Below are positions 34,618 to 43,434 of a stretch of DNA of 44,415 nucleotides, one piece after another (position 1 is the stretch's first letter; every line of letters begins with the position of its first letter). Position numbers and translations under genes: made by a program. Below the pieces are notes generated by a model, which did not search any database, was not told where the DNA came from, and saw nothing but the letters and a program-made list of their open reading frames with translations. Origin of the DNA: UBA2108 sp002713215 (GTDB lineage: Bacteria > Bacteroidota > Bacteroidia > Flavobacteriales_G > Salibacteraceae); assembly GCA_937891015.1 (NCBI GenBank), contig CALAPY010000029.1:1-44415 (forward strand), given 5' to 3'.

Positions 34618-36921
34618 ATGCGATTTGCTATTATCATTTTGTTCTTGTTTAATGCATTTGTTCAGTCAAAGGCACAACTTACTCCCGTCTTTGAATGGCG
34701 TGATCATTTGACCTATTCCAAGGTGACCCGCGTTGCTTACGCAAATAATAAGGTTTATGCATCTGGAAACTCAGGAATGTTTTTCGTTGATCTGGAAGAC
34801 AACAGCGTTAATCGTATCAGCACTATAAATGGCTTATCGGATATTGTTACAACCTCCCTTGGTACTTCTAACCACAACCAATCGGTATATGTTGGTTACG
34901 AAGACGGTACCATTGACATTATTGAAAATAAAACCATCCTCACCATACCTGACATTAAGCGATCAAATATTATTGGTAATAAACAGGTCAATCATTTCAA
35001 TTTTACGATTGATAATGTTTGCTATATCTCAACTGGGTTTGGGGTTGTTAAGTTTAACATAGCCAACAAGGAGGTTTCTGAAACATTTAGAATAGGGAAA
35101 AACGGGAGCCTGATATTCGTAAATTCCACTTTTATTAGTGGTGACACCTTGTATGCTGCTACTCAAAAAGGCCTTTACAAAGGGGGGTTAAGTTCCTTTT
35201 TATATGATCCGGATAACTGGCAAAAAGTTGACTCATTCCCTAGGGCAGACTCTAACCTTTCAGCCGGGTTTGAATTTGGTGGAAAAATTCATGTTAATGT
35301 TAATAATATAGCATTTCAGGGGGATACGGTTTATACCCTTGACTCAGGTAAGTGGGTTGTAAACTCTACTTTATCGGGTGAAGATAACAACACCTTTGAA
35401 ATAAAGAATAATGAACTTCTGGTTGCCAATAGCACAAGTTTCGAAGTGTGGGATACATCGTGGAAGAAGGTTAGGCGTGAGTTCCAGTCCAACGGGGATC
35501 CAATCGCCCCCAAGGCGGCAACCTATGGCCCTGGCGATGAAATTTGGTTTGGTGACTTTACCCAAGGGCTAATTCAAAATTTGGGACCGTTCAGCAACCG
35601 TGAATATGTTATTGATGGGCCGGTTTCTAACCGGGCATTTCGCTTAAACGCTTTTGGAGGAAATGTTTATGTCTGTGGTGGTGCTCATAGTGACGTTCAG
35701 GTTCGTTTGGGGTTTCCAGGAGAAGTAAGTAAGTTTAATAACGAAAATTGGACCTTATATGATCGGGAGTCAATTATAGGGTTTGATACGCTAACAGACA
35801 TCATTGCGGTTTCAGAAAACCCAAATAATTCCAAGCAATTTGCTGTTGGAAGTATGGGAGGTGGGCTTATCATCTTTAACAATAACCAGGTTCAAAACAT
35901 ATATGGGTTTGCTAATTCACCTCTCACAGGAATAGCAGATATTGCGACTTATGTTACGGGAGTTGACTACGATAAAAATGGAACACTCTGGATTTCGAAT
36001 TCTATTTCTAAACAACCCATACACGCACTTACTCAAAGTGGAAGTTGGGTCAGCTTCAATATTGGTGACCAAAGTACGGAACGCCAATCAAATCAGGTTA
36101 TCGCTACTGATTGGGGGCATATCTGGTATATTATTCCCTCAGTTGGAATTGGGGTCTTGGATTATAACTCCACGTTAGGAACAAACGCAGATGATCGATA
36201 TCTGGAATTGCTTACTGCTGCAGGAAGTGGAGCTCTTGCTAGCAGTGAAGTAACCAGAATGGCGGTAGATCGGGATGGACACATTTGGGTGGGAAGTAAT
36301 GTTGGAATTAATGTTTTCTATAATGCTGCAACAATTCTTAATCGGTCTGATGTAGATTCAAAGGAAATATTTATTGATCAGGATGGTCAAACTCAAATCT
36401 TACTGAAAGACCAATTTGTAACTGATATATTTATCGATGTCGCTAACCGGAAATGGATTTCAACCCGTGGTAATGGGGTTTATTTAATGTCATCCGATGG
36501 CACCAAGGAAGTGCGACACTTTACCACGGAAAACTCACCCTTGTATACCGATGATGTCAACAGCGTTTCGGTAGATGAAAAAACGGGTGAGGTTTTTATT
36601 GCCACAGAGAAAGGACTAATTTCTTTTAGAGAAACGGCAACAGCATCAAGCGATTTTAGTTCCATGTACGCCTTCCCGAACCCTGTTTTGCCAAGTTATG
36701 ATGGAATTATTGCCATTAGCGGTGTTGCTGATCAGGCGACAATAATAATTACTGATATAGCCGGAAACAAAGTTTATGAGACCATCAGTGAAGGAGGTCA
36801 AGCTACCTGGAATGGGAAAAACCTCAATGGAGACCCGGTAGCAACGGGTATATATCTTATATACGGAGCCAGTGAAGATGGTTCACTGCACGGAGCAACC
36901 AAGTTGCTCATCGAAAACTAA
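34618..36921 (+). CDS. porZ: PorZ-like type IX secretion system beta-propeller protein
   Basis: 767 aa from the ATG at 34618 (MRFAII); a GTG at 34612 is in frame but less likely. A signal peptide (about 1-20, ends ...SKAQ) leads to two seven-bladed-propeller-like regions with repeated two-component-regulator-propeller motifs (DKNGTLWISNS, DRDGHIWVGSNVGIN, NRKWISTRGNGVYLMS). A C-terminal T9SS sorting-like domain follows (about 680-767, YAFPNPVLPSYDGIIAISGV...ATGIYLIYG). Known role: PorZ sits on the surface in the attachment complex that delivers A-LPS to PorU for linkage to secreted cargo. Its presence shows that this organism has a T9SS. AACTTTTG at 34597-34604 is one mismatch from the -7 consensus. 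Confidence 0.9.
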   Translation: MRFAIIILFLFNAFVQSKAQLTPVFEWRDHLTYSKVTRVAYANNKVYASGNSGMFFVDLEDNSVNRISTINGLSDIVTTSLGTSNHNQSVYVGYEDGTIDIIENKTILTIPDIKRSNIIGNKQVNHFNFTIDNVCYISTGFGVVKFNIANKEVSETFRIGKNGSLIFVNSTFISGDTLYAATQKGLYKGGLSSFLYDPDNWQKVDSFPRADSNLSAGFEFGGKIHVNVNNIAFQGDTVYTLDSGKWVVNSTLSGEDNNTFEIKNNELLVANSTSFEVWDTSWKKVRREFQSNGDPIAPKAATYGPGDEIWFGDFTQGLIQNLGPFSNREYVIDGPVSNRAFRLNAFGGNVYVCGGAHSDVQVRLGFPGEVSKFNNENWTLYDRESIIGFDTLTDIIAVSENPNNSKQFAVGSMGGGLIIFNNNQVQNIYGFANSPLTGIADIATYVTGVDYDKNGTLWISNSISKQPIHALTQSGSWVSFNIGDQSTERQSNQVIATDWGHIWYIIPSVGIGVLDYNSTLGTNADDRYLELLTAAGSGALASSEVTRMAVDRDGHIWVGSNVGINVFYNAATILNRSDVDSKEIFIDQDGQTQILLKDQFVTDIFIDVANRKWISTRGNGVYLMSSDGTKEVRHFTTENSPLYTDDVNSVSVDEKTGEVFIATEKGLISFRETATASSDFSSMYAFPNPVLPSYDGIIAISGVADQATIIITDIAGNKVYETISEGGQATWNGKNLNGDPVATGIYLIYGASEDGSLHGATKLLIEN

Positions 36922-36931
36922 GGCTTCCGGT

Positions 36932-37249
36932 TTAATCCAGGTCCTCAAGCAAAAGCAATTTATATTCTTGAATTTCTTCACGATTAAATTTGTTGTTGGG
37001 TTCTTTTACCAACTCAAGAAAATACTCGAAACTGGTTTGCTCCCCTTCTTCTCGCTCTTCTTCAAACACATCAACAATGAAGTCACTATTTGCCTCAATA
37101 TGTTCATATGCTAACCGACAAACTTTGGTAAGGGTGGGATCTTCGGCAGCTTTAAATTCTTCTCTTAATGCCTTAAGTGCCTCAATTAATTCTGTCCCTT
37201 CAAACCGATGCTTTTCGTAAGCTGCAACAACCTTATCAATTCCGCTCAT
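36932..37249 (-). CDS. Small acidic cytoplasmic protein of unknown function
   Basis: 105 aa from the ATG at 37249 (MSGIDKVVAAYEKH); a TTG at 37258 is the alternative. It is predicted all-helical and very acidic (EEEREEGEQ in the middle; LLLLEDLD at the end), with no signal peptide or metal motif. I recognise no family, although similar short Glu-rich proteins are common next to housekeeping genes in Bacteroidota. It converges on porZ with a 10-bp gap. TACTTTTG at 37266-37273, an exact -7 match, precedes the start, supporting expression. Confidence 0.7.
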   Translation of the reverse strand: MSGIDKVVAAYEKHRFEGTELIEALKALREEFKAAEDPTLTKVCRLAYEHIEANSDFIVDVFEEEREEGEQTSFEYFLELVKEPNNKFNREEIQEYKLLLLEDLD

Positions 37250-37265
37250 AGTCTTCAAATTTTGG

Positions 37266-37273
37266 CAAAAGTA
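37266..37273 (-). promoter_or_regulatory. Candidate -7 element TACTTTTG
   Basis: Exact TAnnTTTG followed by CC, 17-24 nt ahead of the ATG of the small acidic gene. The identical octamer lies ahead of ileS. Confidence 0.45.
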
Positions 37274-37319
37274 GTCCGATTAATCTCATTTTTATATGGG
37301 TTCTCTGCTTAATTTTTAC

Positions 37320-37334
37320 AATCTTCGTAAGATT
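37320..37334. repeat. Short palindrome AATCTT-CGT-AAGATT upstream of the deacetylase gene
   Basis: Perfect 6-bp arms 14 bp before the ATG at 37348. It might be an operator or only a chance palindrome in AT-rich DNA. Confidence 0.25.
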
Positions 37335-37347
37335 AAAACCCATAATT

Positions 37348-38403
37348 ATGTTTAGAGCTTTATTATTCCTATCCTCATCTCTTATTTTTTCAAGTTGTTT
37401 TTCTCAACAACCAAAAACATTTGCCGAACGCTTAGGCTATCCCGCAGATAAAAAAGTCATTATTCTACATATTGATGATGCAGGTATGTCCTATGATTCT
37501 AACGAAGGTGCATTTGAAGCTCTAACTACGGGTGTCTCCAATTCGGCTAGTGTAATGATGCCATGCCCATGGGTTCCTGACTTTTTAGCAAGAATAAAAG
37601 ATCAACCCAATTTGGATGTGGGCCTACACATTACCCTCAATAGTGAATGGAAGGGGTATCGATGGGGGCCGGTTGCCGGAAAATCAGCTGTACCTTCATT
37701 GGTAGATCCAGATGGTTACTTATGGGCTTCTACTGGTGAAGCTGTTCAAAATGGTAACCCTGCCGAGGTTGCATTGGAGGTTGCCGCGCAGCTGGAAAAA
37801 GCCCGAGCAATGGGTTTTAATCCTACCCATATTGATGCACACATGGGAACCATTTTTGCCCGGGAGGATTTTATAGCCGAATATATCAAGCTAGGAATGA
37901 TGAATCATATCCCCGTGATGTTTCCTTGCGGTCACAACACTTATTTTAAGAACTTTTTGAGGGAGCAAATGAAGTTCAAGCTTATGGCCCAAGGGAAGTA
38001 TACAGAAGGTATGGAGCTTCCCCTTCCAATGACGGATCAACAAAGTGCTGAAATGGGAGAGCAGTTGTGGGGCGCAGGACTTCCGGCAATTGATGACTTA
38101 CATAATCAAAGTTACGATTGGGTTTTTCCTGAAGGAATGGAAATGACAGACCAAAATGTAATGGAGTTTCGTAGAGAAAAATACAAGGAAATTGTAACCG
38201 GATGTAAGAACGGAATCACGATGATTATTATGCATTGCACTAAGCCCACAGATGCTTTTCATTCAATTTCCGAGGAAAGCTATTACGTGAGAAAAGGAGA
38301 CTATTTGGTTATGTTAGATCCTGACTTTAGAGCCTTCTTAGAATCTGAAGGAGTAATTTTTACTACTTGGAAAGAGCTAGCAGATCGAAGAAACAAGCTG
38401 TGA
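37348..38403 (+). CDS. ChbG/YdjC-family carbohydrate deacetylase, lipoprotein
   Basis: 351 aa. A lipoprotein signal peptide ends with the lipobox-like FSSC (Cys at about 17). The YdjC/ChbG core follows: VIILHIDDAGMSYDSNEGA (about 34-52) with the metal-site Asp pair, LDVGLHITLNSEW (about 90-102) and PTHIDAHMGTIFA (about 159-171) with the His ligands. The family hydrolyses N-acetyl groups from small acetylated sugars such as chitooligosaccharides; here the enzyme appears to be exported and membrane-anchored rather than cytosolic. The exact substrate is unknown. It is followed 15 bp later by another lipoprotein gene, perhaps in the same transcript. Confidence 0.88.
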   Translation: MFRALLFLSSSLIFSSCFSQQPKTFAERLGYPADKKVIILHIDDAGMSYDSNEGAFEALTTGVSNSASVMMPCPWVPDFLARIKDQPNLDVGLHITLNSEWKGYRWGPVAGKSAVPSLVDPDGYLWASTGEAVQNGNPAEVALEVAAQLEKARAMGFNPTHIDAHMGTIFAREDFIAEYIKLGMMNHIPVMFPCGHNTYFKNFLREQMKFKLMAQGKYTEGMELPLPMTDQQSAEMGEQLWGAGLPAIDDLHNQSYDWVFPEGMEMTDQNVMEFRREKYKEIVTGCKNGITMIIMHCTKPTDAFHSISEESYYVRKGDYLVMLDPDFRAFLESEGVIFTTWKELADRRNKL

Positions 38404-38418
38404 TTATAGAACACCTCT

Positions 38419-38970
38419 GTGGAATTTAATCACTGTGGTAAGCTCTACTGTATTCTTGTTTCGATATTATTGGGCTCTTGCCTTGCCAATAAAAATAGGA
38501 TAATACCTTCAGAGGATGTTAGTTTAAAACTAATACAAATAGACACCTTAGGTTTATTGACTCAAACAACCGATAAGAACCTATCCGAAATAATAAATTC
38601 TTCTCATTGGTTCCCTCTCGATTCTGTATACAGAGTAAAACATGTCATCATTTTTAAATATGATAACACAATATTTTTGGATACCATCATCGCTGATGAA
38701 CTGATTTTGACTGACTCCATGTATAATAAATTGGACAAGCCCCTGTCAAAATTGGTGTCAGGTGATTTTAACTTTATGGTGGATGGTGACTCACTAATAA
38801 TGCATAGCGATCTCTTTTTCGAATGTTCTAACTACATTTTTGAGGAATCTCAAGTTACTTATTTACGAAGTTTTGAAGATGTAATTGGAGAAGAAACCGT
38901 TCGGTACCAACTCAAATATAAATGCCTTTTAGCTACTTCGGAAAAAACTTCTTCTGAAAAACAACAATAG
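38419..38970 (+). CDS. Putative lipoprotein of unknown function
   Basis: 183 aa with a GTG start at 38419; an in-frame stop lies just upstream and no ATG is available before the signal peptide. Residues 8-21 form a lipoprotein signal (ILVSILLGSC). The rest is a soluble domain of mixed beta/alpha character without a recognisable motif. Its 3' end overlaps the convergent lspA gene by 38 bp. It is probably co-transcribed with the deacetylase gene 15 bp upstream. Function cannot be inferred. Confidence 0.65.
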   Translation: MEFNHCGKLYCILVSILLGSCLANKNRIIPSEDVSLKLIQIDTLGLLTQTTDKNLSEIINSSHWFPLDSVYRVKHVIIFKYDNTIFLDTIIADELILTDSMYNKLDKPLSKLVSGDFNFMVDGDSLIMHSDLFFECSNYIFEESQVTYLRSFEDVIGEETVRYQLKYKCLLATSEKTSSEKQQ

Positions 38971-39541
38971 AGATAACCCCAGTGGAAATAGCCGTATCTG
39001 CCACATTAAAAACTGGCCTAAAAAACAAGAAAGGGTCACCACCAACAAGGGGCAACCACTCTGGAAATTGATTGCTATAAATGGGAAAATAGAGCATGTC
39101 CACTACCTTACCGTAAAACAATTTTGAATATCCTCCAGCTTCGGGCAATAGCTCAGCAATTTGATGGTGTGAATGTTCGAAAATTACCCCATAAAACACA
39201 GAATCGATAATGTTTCCAAGCGCTCCGGCAAAAATTAGTGCGAAGCTCACGATCAAGCCTGAGTGTTCTTTGTCCCTAACTATTTTTATCAAATAGATGA
39301 GCATGGCAATGGAGGCTGCTATTCTAAAAAGCGTCAGGTATAATTTCCCATTTTCTCCAGCAAATTCCATCCCAAAGGCCATTCCATTATTCTCTGTGAA
39401 ATGAATGAAGAACCAGTTTCCAGCCATTTGAAATTCCTGGCCAATATACATACTGGTTTTAACCCATATTTTGCTTCCCTGGTCCAAAACAAGAACCATT
39501 ACACTTGTAAATACGGCTAAAAAAATTGCTTTTGATTTCAA
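38933..39541 (-). CDS. lspA: Lipoprotein signal peptidase (signal peptidase II)
   Basis: 202 aa, longer than the usual 160-170 because of an enlarged middle loop (about 125-150). It has four membrane segments: an opening VLVLDQGSKIWVKTS (about 17-31), NGMAFGM (about 55), GALGNIIDSVFYGVIF (about 103-118) with the first catalytic Asp, and FNVADTAISTGV (about 178-189) with the second. It cleaves prolipoproteins at the lipobox Cys. Start: TTG at 39541; no ATG exists before the first helix and an upstream in-frame TAA closes the frame. The start lies only about 12 nt behind the U-tract of a terminator-like hairpin, so expression may rely on read-through or an overlapping promoter. Confidence 0.95.
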   Translation of the reverse strand: MKSKAIFLAVFTSVMVLVLDQGSKIWVKTSMYIGQEFQMAGNWFFIHFTENNGMAFGMEFAGENGKLYLTLFRIAASIAMLIYLIKIVRDKEHSGLIVSFALIFAGALGNIIDSVFYGVIFEHSHHQIAELLPEAGGYSKLFYGKVVDMLYFPIYSNQFPEWLPLVGGDPFLFFRPVFNVADTAISTGVISIVVFQKKFFPK

Positions 39542-39550
39542 GATAGGGTT

Positions 39551-39585
39551 ATAAAAAAAGTCTTGATTTTCACCAAGACTTTATT
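39551..39585 (-). terminator. Intrinsic terminator between the TraR/DksA-like gene and lspA
   Basis: A perfect 9-bp stem AAAGTCTTG (39574-39582 and 39557-39565 across an 8-nt loop) is followed on the minus strand by a run of T (to 39553). It would end the ileS-traR transcript immediately before the lspA TTG. Confidence 0.7.
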
Positions 39586-39605
39586 CCAATGTATTGTTCC
39601 AATTA

Positions 39606-39986
39606 TTATCGTTGCTGGGCTTCCTTAGCCTCCATGCTCAATGTGGCGTGTGGTACAACCAACAACCTTGCTTTCGGAATTAGTTTGCCGGTAACCCTGC
39701 AAATTCCATAGGTTCTGTTTTCAATTCTCATTAAAGCATCTTCCAGGTGCTTTACAAATTTTTGCTGGCGTAAAGCTAACTGTGCTGTTTCTTCTCTTGA
39801 AAGAACATCAGATCCATCTTCCATTAATTTAAATGTTGGTGAGGTGTCGTCTGTTCCGTGATCGTTCTTATGCGACATGGTGCTGCTCAATAGGTCAAGA
39901 TCCTTTTTTGCTTCTTCAAGCTTTCCCAATATCAACTCTTTGAATTCTTTGAGATCTTCGTCAGAGTAGTGATTTTTTTCTTCCAT
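39606..39986 (-). CDS. TraR/DksA-family protein with degenerate zinc finger
   Basis: 126 aa. An N-terminal coiled coil (about 10-100, EDLKEFKELILGKLEEAKKDLDLL and ETAQLALRQQKFVKHLEDALMRI) leads to a C-terminal motif YGICRVTGKLIPKARLLVVPHATLS. This is the DksA/TraR pattern, but only one of the four zinc-binding Cys remains. Known relatives bind the RNA polymerase secondary channel and adjust initiation with ppGpp; Bacteroidota versions often lack the cysteines. The gene starts 3 bp after ileS and is followed by a terminator. The order ileS - this gene - lspA is typical for the phylum. Its regulatory target is not evident. Confidence 0.88.
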   Translation of the reverse strand: MEEKNHYSDEDLKEFKELILGKLEEAKKDLDLLSSTMSHKNDHGTDDTSPTFKLMEDGSDVLSREETAQLALRQQKFVKHLEDALMRIENRTYGICRVTGKLIPKARLLVVPHATLSMEAKEAQQR

Positions 39987-39989
39987 ATT

Positions 39990-42900
39990 CTAAACCTTTT
40001 CGATTTTAATAATCGTGTCTATTCCTTCTTCTAACTCAACTCCAACACCATTTTCAATAAGTGTTCCTTCTACGAGGTCGAGGTTGTCTGACAGGGTTTC
40101 AGTGCGAATATAATTTAAATTATAATTTATTGCGTTTTGGACAATGTCGTTTTTGGCTACCTTAACATTTATACGGTCGGTAACTTCAAGGCCCGAGTCT
40201 TTTCTAAGGTTTTGAATTCGATTAACCAATTCACGTCCAAGCCCTTCAAATTTCAGGTCATCAGTGATGGTAATGTCCAATGCAACGGTAACGTTAGCCT
40301 CGGAAGCAACCAACCAACCCGGGACATCTTTTGACCCAATTTCTACATCCTCCGGGGTAAGTGTTATCAATTGCCCCTCAAGCTCGACCTCCAATTCACC
40401 CTTAAACTCAATGGCTTTTATTTGCTCCTGGCTTAATCCATTGATAAGCGTCGCAAGAGCCTTCATCTGTTTGCCGTATGCCCTTCCTAGCTTAGAAAAA
40501 TTCGGTTTAATCTGCTTTACCAATAACTCATTGTTGGGGTCAATGAACTCAATTTCCTTGACGTTCACTTCATTGAGAATTACGTCTGTTACCTTCTCCA
40601 TTTTTGATTTAAAGGTCTCATCGGAAACAGGAATTAGTATTTTTCCCAACGGTTGTCTTACCCTTATGTTTTGCTTTTTCCTTAAAGCCAAAACCAAGCT
40701 TGATGCTCGTTGAGCCAACTCCATTCTTGACTCTAATTCCCCATCCATCAAAGATTCATTCACTTCTGGAATTAAGGAAATATGAACTGACTCAGCATCA
40801 TTTGCTGTAATGGAGTTTAAATCGCGGTACAGCTTATCACTGTAAAAAGGGGCTATTGGTGATGATAGCACGGCCACAGTTTTCAAACATTCATATATCG
40901 TTTGGTAAGCAGCAATTTTATCTTCTGAATAATCTCCTCTCCAGAACCTTTTTCGGCAAAGTCGAACCCACCAGTTGGAAAGGTCGTTAACCACAAAATC
41001 CTGGATTAATCTTCCCGCCTGAGTTGGCTCATAATTATCGAAAGAAGACGAGACGGTCTTCACCAAACTGTTTAGTTTGGATAAAATCCAACGATCTATT
41101 TCCGGCCTACTGGCCACTTCAATATAATCTTCTTCAAACTTGAATCCGTCTACATTAGCATAAAGAGCAAAAAACGAATAGGTATTGTGTAGGGCCCTAA
41201 AGAACTTGCGTTGAATTTCAACGATTCCTTCCAAGTCAAATTTTAGGTTATCCCAGGGTTGCGCATTGGTAATCATATACCAACGAGTGGCATCGGCCCC
41301 ATACTTTTTTAAGGTTTCAAACGGGTCTGCCGCATTGCCTAGTCGTTTAGACATTTTGTGTCCGTTTTTATCCAGCACCAACCCGTTGGAGATCACATTT
41401 TTATAAGCAATTGAATCGTATGCCAGGGTCGCAATGGCATGTAGGGTAAAAAACCAACCCCTCGTCTGGTCTACTCCTTCAGCAATAAAATCTGCAGGAT
41501 AATTTTGCTCGAATACCTCTTTATTTTCAAAAGGATAATGCCACTGGGCATAAGGCATAGAACCGGAATCGAACCAAACGTCAATTAAATCGCTTTCGCG
41601 ACGCATGGGTTGCCCACTTTCAGAAACCAAGACGATATCGTCAACAATGTGCTTGTGCAAATCGATAGTATCGTAGTTGGCTTTGCTCATATTTCCAACT
41701 TCAAAATCAGCGAACGGATCGTTATCCATTACTCCTGCATCCACTGCCTTTTTTATCTCAGCTTTTAACTCCTCAACAGACCCGATTATAATTCGTTCTG
41801 TCCCATCTTCATTGGACCATATTGGAATTGGAATTCCCCAATAGCGTGAACGAGAAAGATTCCAGTCTTGAAGATTTTCCAGCCAGTTCCCAAACCTTCC
41901 TTCTCCGGTAGACTTCGGCTTCCAATTAATTTTCTTGTTGTTTTCAATGAGTTTGCTTTTGGCTGCTGTAGTCTTTACAAACCAGGAGTCCAAAGGATAA
42001 TAAAGAATCGGTTTATCCGTCCTCCAACAATGGGGATAGTTGTGTACGTATTTTTCAACCTTAAATGCCCTGTTTTCTTCCTTTAACCGAATTGCAATTT
42101 CAACATCGACAGACATGTCTGGTGTTTTCCCTGCATCGTAATATTCGTTTTTAACGTACTTCCCGGCCAAGTCTCCCATTTGGTCAATAAACCTTCCCTG
42201 AAGGTCAACCAACGGAATGCCTTGTCCTCCCTCTCCTTCTACCAACATGGGTGGAACTCCGGCAACTTTGGCCACCCGTGCATCATCAGCACCAAAAGTG
42301 GGTGCCGTATGTACTATACCTGTACCATCAACGGTTGTGACAAAATCTCCGGCGATTACACGAAACGCTTCCTCCGGATTATCCATAGGTAGTGTATATG
42401 GAAGTAGTTGCTCGTACTGCGCATTTACCAAATCTGCTCCGGAAAACTCATCCGCTTTTTTCCAGGGAACCCCTCCTTTTCCATTGTATTCAGAGGCTGA
42501 TTTCCCCTCCATGTCTGCATTGAAATACTTAGCAACTAAGTCGCTTGCTAAGATTACAGAAATCGGTTTTCTGGTATACTGGTTTATTGTTTCTACCTCG
42601 GCGTATTGAATGTTTTTTCCAACCGTAAGCGCTGTGTTTGACGGTAGTGTCCATGGAGTAGTTGTCCAGGCCAGAAAAAATACTTCGTTCTTTGTGTTTT
42701 CAAAAAGCCTATTGGAGCGCTCATTTTGGATAACTCTAAACTGAGCAATAATGGTGGTGTCTTTTACATCCCGATAAGTTCCTGGCTGATTCAATTCATG
42801 CGTACTTAGTCCTGTTCCAGCCTTAGGGGAGTATGGTTGAATGGTATACCCTTTATAAAGAAAATCTTTTTTATAAAGCTCGCTCAATATATTCCAAACG

Positions 42901-43379
42901 GACTCAATGTATTTATTCTCATAGGTAATGTAAGGATCGTCCATGTCGACCCAATAACCCATTTTTTCAGTTAGGTCGTTCCAAACATCGGTATAACGCA
43001 TTACTGCCTTTCGGCATGCATCGTTGTATTGCTGAACACTTATTTTCTTACCAATATCTTCCTTAGTAATGCCTAATTCCTTTTCAACCCCCAGTTCTAC
43101 CGGGAGTCCATGGGTGTCCCAACCTGCTTTTCTTTTAACCTGGAAACCCGCAATGGTTTTGTAACGGCAAAAAATATCCTTGATGGTTCTGGCCATAACA
43201 TGATGAATACCCGGTAAGCCATTCGCAGAAGGTGGTCCTTCATAAAAAACATAAGGCTCTTTTCCCTTTCGCGTTTCGATGCTTTGTTCGAAGGTTTTTT
43301 CACGCTTCCACACCTCAAGCATTTCGTCGGCTACCTGCGACAAATTAAGCTGCTTATATTCAGGGTATTTCTTTTCCAT
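39990..43379 (-). CDS. ileS: Isoleucyl-tRNA synthetase, IleRS2-like with swapped GIHH signature
   Basis: 1129 aa from the ATG at 43379 (a GTG at 43385 is also in frame). It is class I: the N-terminal signature site reads PGIHHVMART (G57-I60, H59-H60 region) instead of P-HxGH, the editing CP1 domain is at about 190-390, WDTHGLPVE is near 88, and KMSKRLGN is near 675. The anticodon-binding helical domain follows, and a long C-terminal extension (about 950-1129) replaces the zinc-binding tail of IleRS1. Length and C-terminus fit the eukaryote-like IleRS2 clade. Exchange of the first and third residues of HxGH (GxHH) is reported for mupirocin-hyper-resistant IleRS2. An exact -7 box (TACTTTTG, 43400-43407) precedes it. 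Confidence 0.97.
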   Translation of the reverse strand: MEKKYPEYKQLNLSQVADEMLEVWKREKTFEQSIETRKGKEPYVFYEGPPSANGLPGIHHVMARTIKDIFCRYKTIAGFQVKRKAGWDTHGLPVELGVEKELGITKEDIGKKISVQQYNDACRKAVMRYTDVWNDLTEKMGYWVDMDDPYITYENKYIESVWNILSELYKKDFLYKGYTIQPYSPKAGTGLSTHELNQPGTYRDVKDTTIIAQFRVIQNERSNRLFENTKNEVFFLAWTTTPWTLPSNTALTVGKNIQYAEVETINQYTRKPISVILASDLVAKYFNADMEGKSASEYNGKGGVPWKKADEFSGADLVNAQYEQLLPYTLPMDNPEEAFRVIAGDFVTTVDGTGIVHTAPTFGADDARVAKVAGVPPMLVEGEGGQGIPLVDLQGRFIDQMGDLAGKYVKNEYYDAGKTPDMSVDVEIAIRLKEENRAFKVEKYVHNYPHCWRTDKPILYYPLDSWFVKTTAAKSKLIENNKKINWKPKSTGEGRFGNWLENLQDWNLSRSRYWGIPIPIWSNEDGTERIIIGSVEELKAEIKKAVDAGVMDNDPFADFEVGNMSKANYDTIDLHKHIVDDIVLVSESGQPMRRESDLIDVWFDSGSMPYAQWHYPFENKEVFEQNYPADFIAEGVDQTRGWFFTLHAIATLAYDSIAYKNVISNGLVLDKNGHKMSKRLGNAADPFETLKKYGADATRWYMITNAQPWDNLKFDLEGIVEIQRKFFRALHNTYSFFALYANVDGFKFEEDYIEVASRPEIDRWILSKLNSLVKTVSSSFDNYEPTQAGRLIQDFVVNDLSNWWVRLCRKRFWRGDYSEDKIAAYQTIYECLKTVAVLSSPIAPFYSDKLYRDLNSITANDAESVHISLIPEVNESLMDGELESRMELAQRASSLVLALRKKQNIRVRQPLGKILIPVSDETFKSKMEKVTDVILNEVNVKEIEFIDPNNELLVKQIKPNFSKLGRAYGKQMKALATLINGLSQEQIKAIEFKGELEVELEGQLITLTPEDVEIGSKDVPGWLVASEANVTVALDITITDDLKFEGLGRELVNRIQNLRKDSGLEVTDRINVKVAKNDIVQNAINYNLNYIRTETLSDNLDLVEGTLIENGVGVELEEGIDTIIKIEKV

Positions 43380-43399
43380 TTCCACTTTTAAAAGGTCGG

Positions 43400-43407
43400 C
43401 AAAAGTA
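43400..43407 (-). promoter_or_regulatory. Candidate -7 element TACTTTTG for ileS
   Basis: Exact TAnnTTTG match followed by CC, 21-28 nt ahead of the ileS ATG. No good -33 TTG is seen. Confidence 0.5.
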
Positions 43408-43434
43408 GCAATTTCGTTGGGGATTAAGAAGGGT

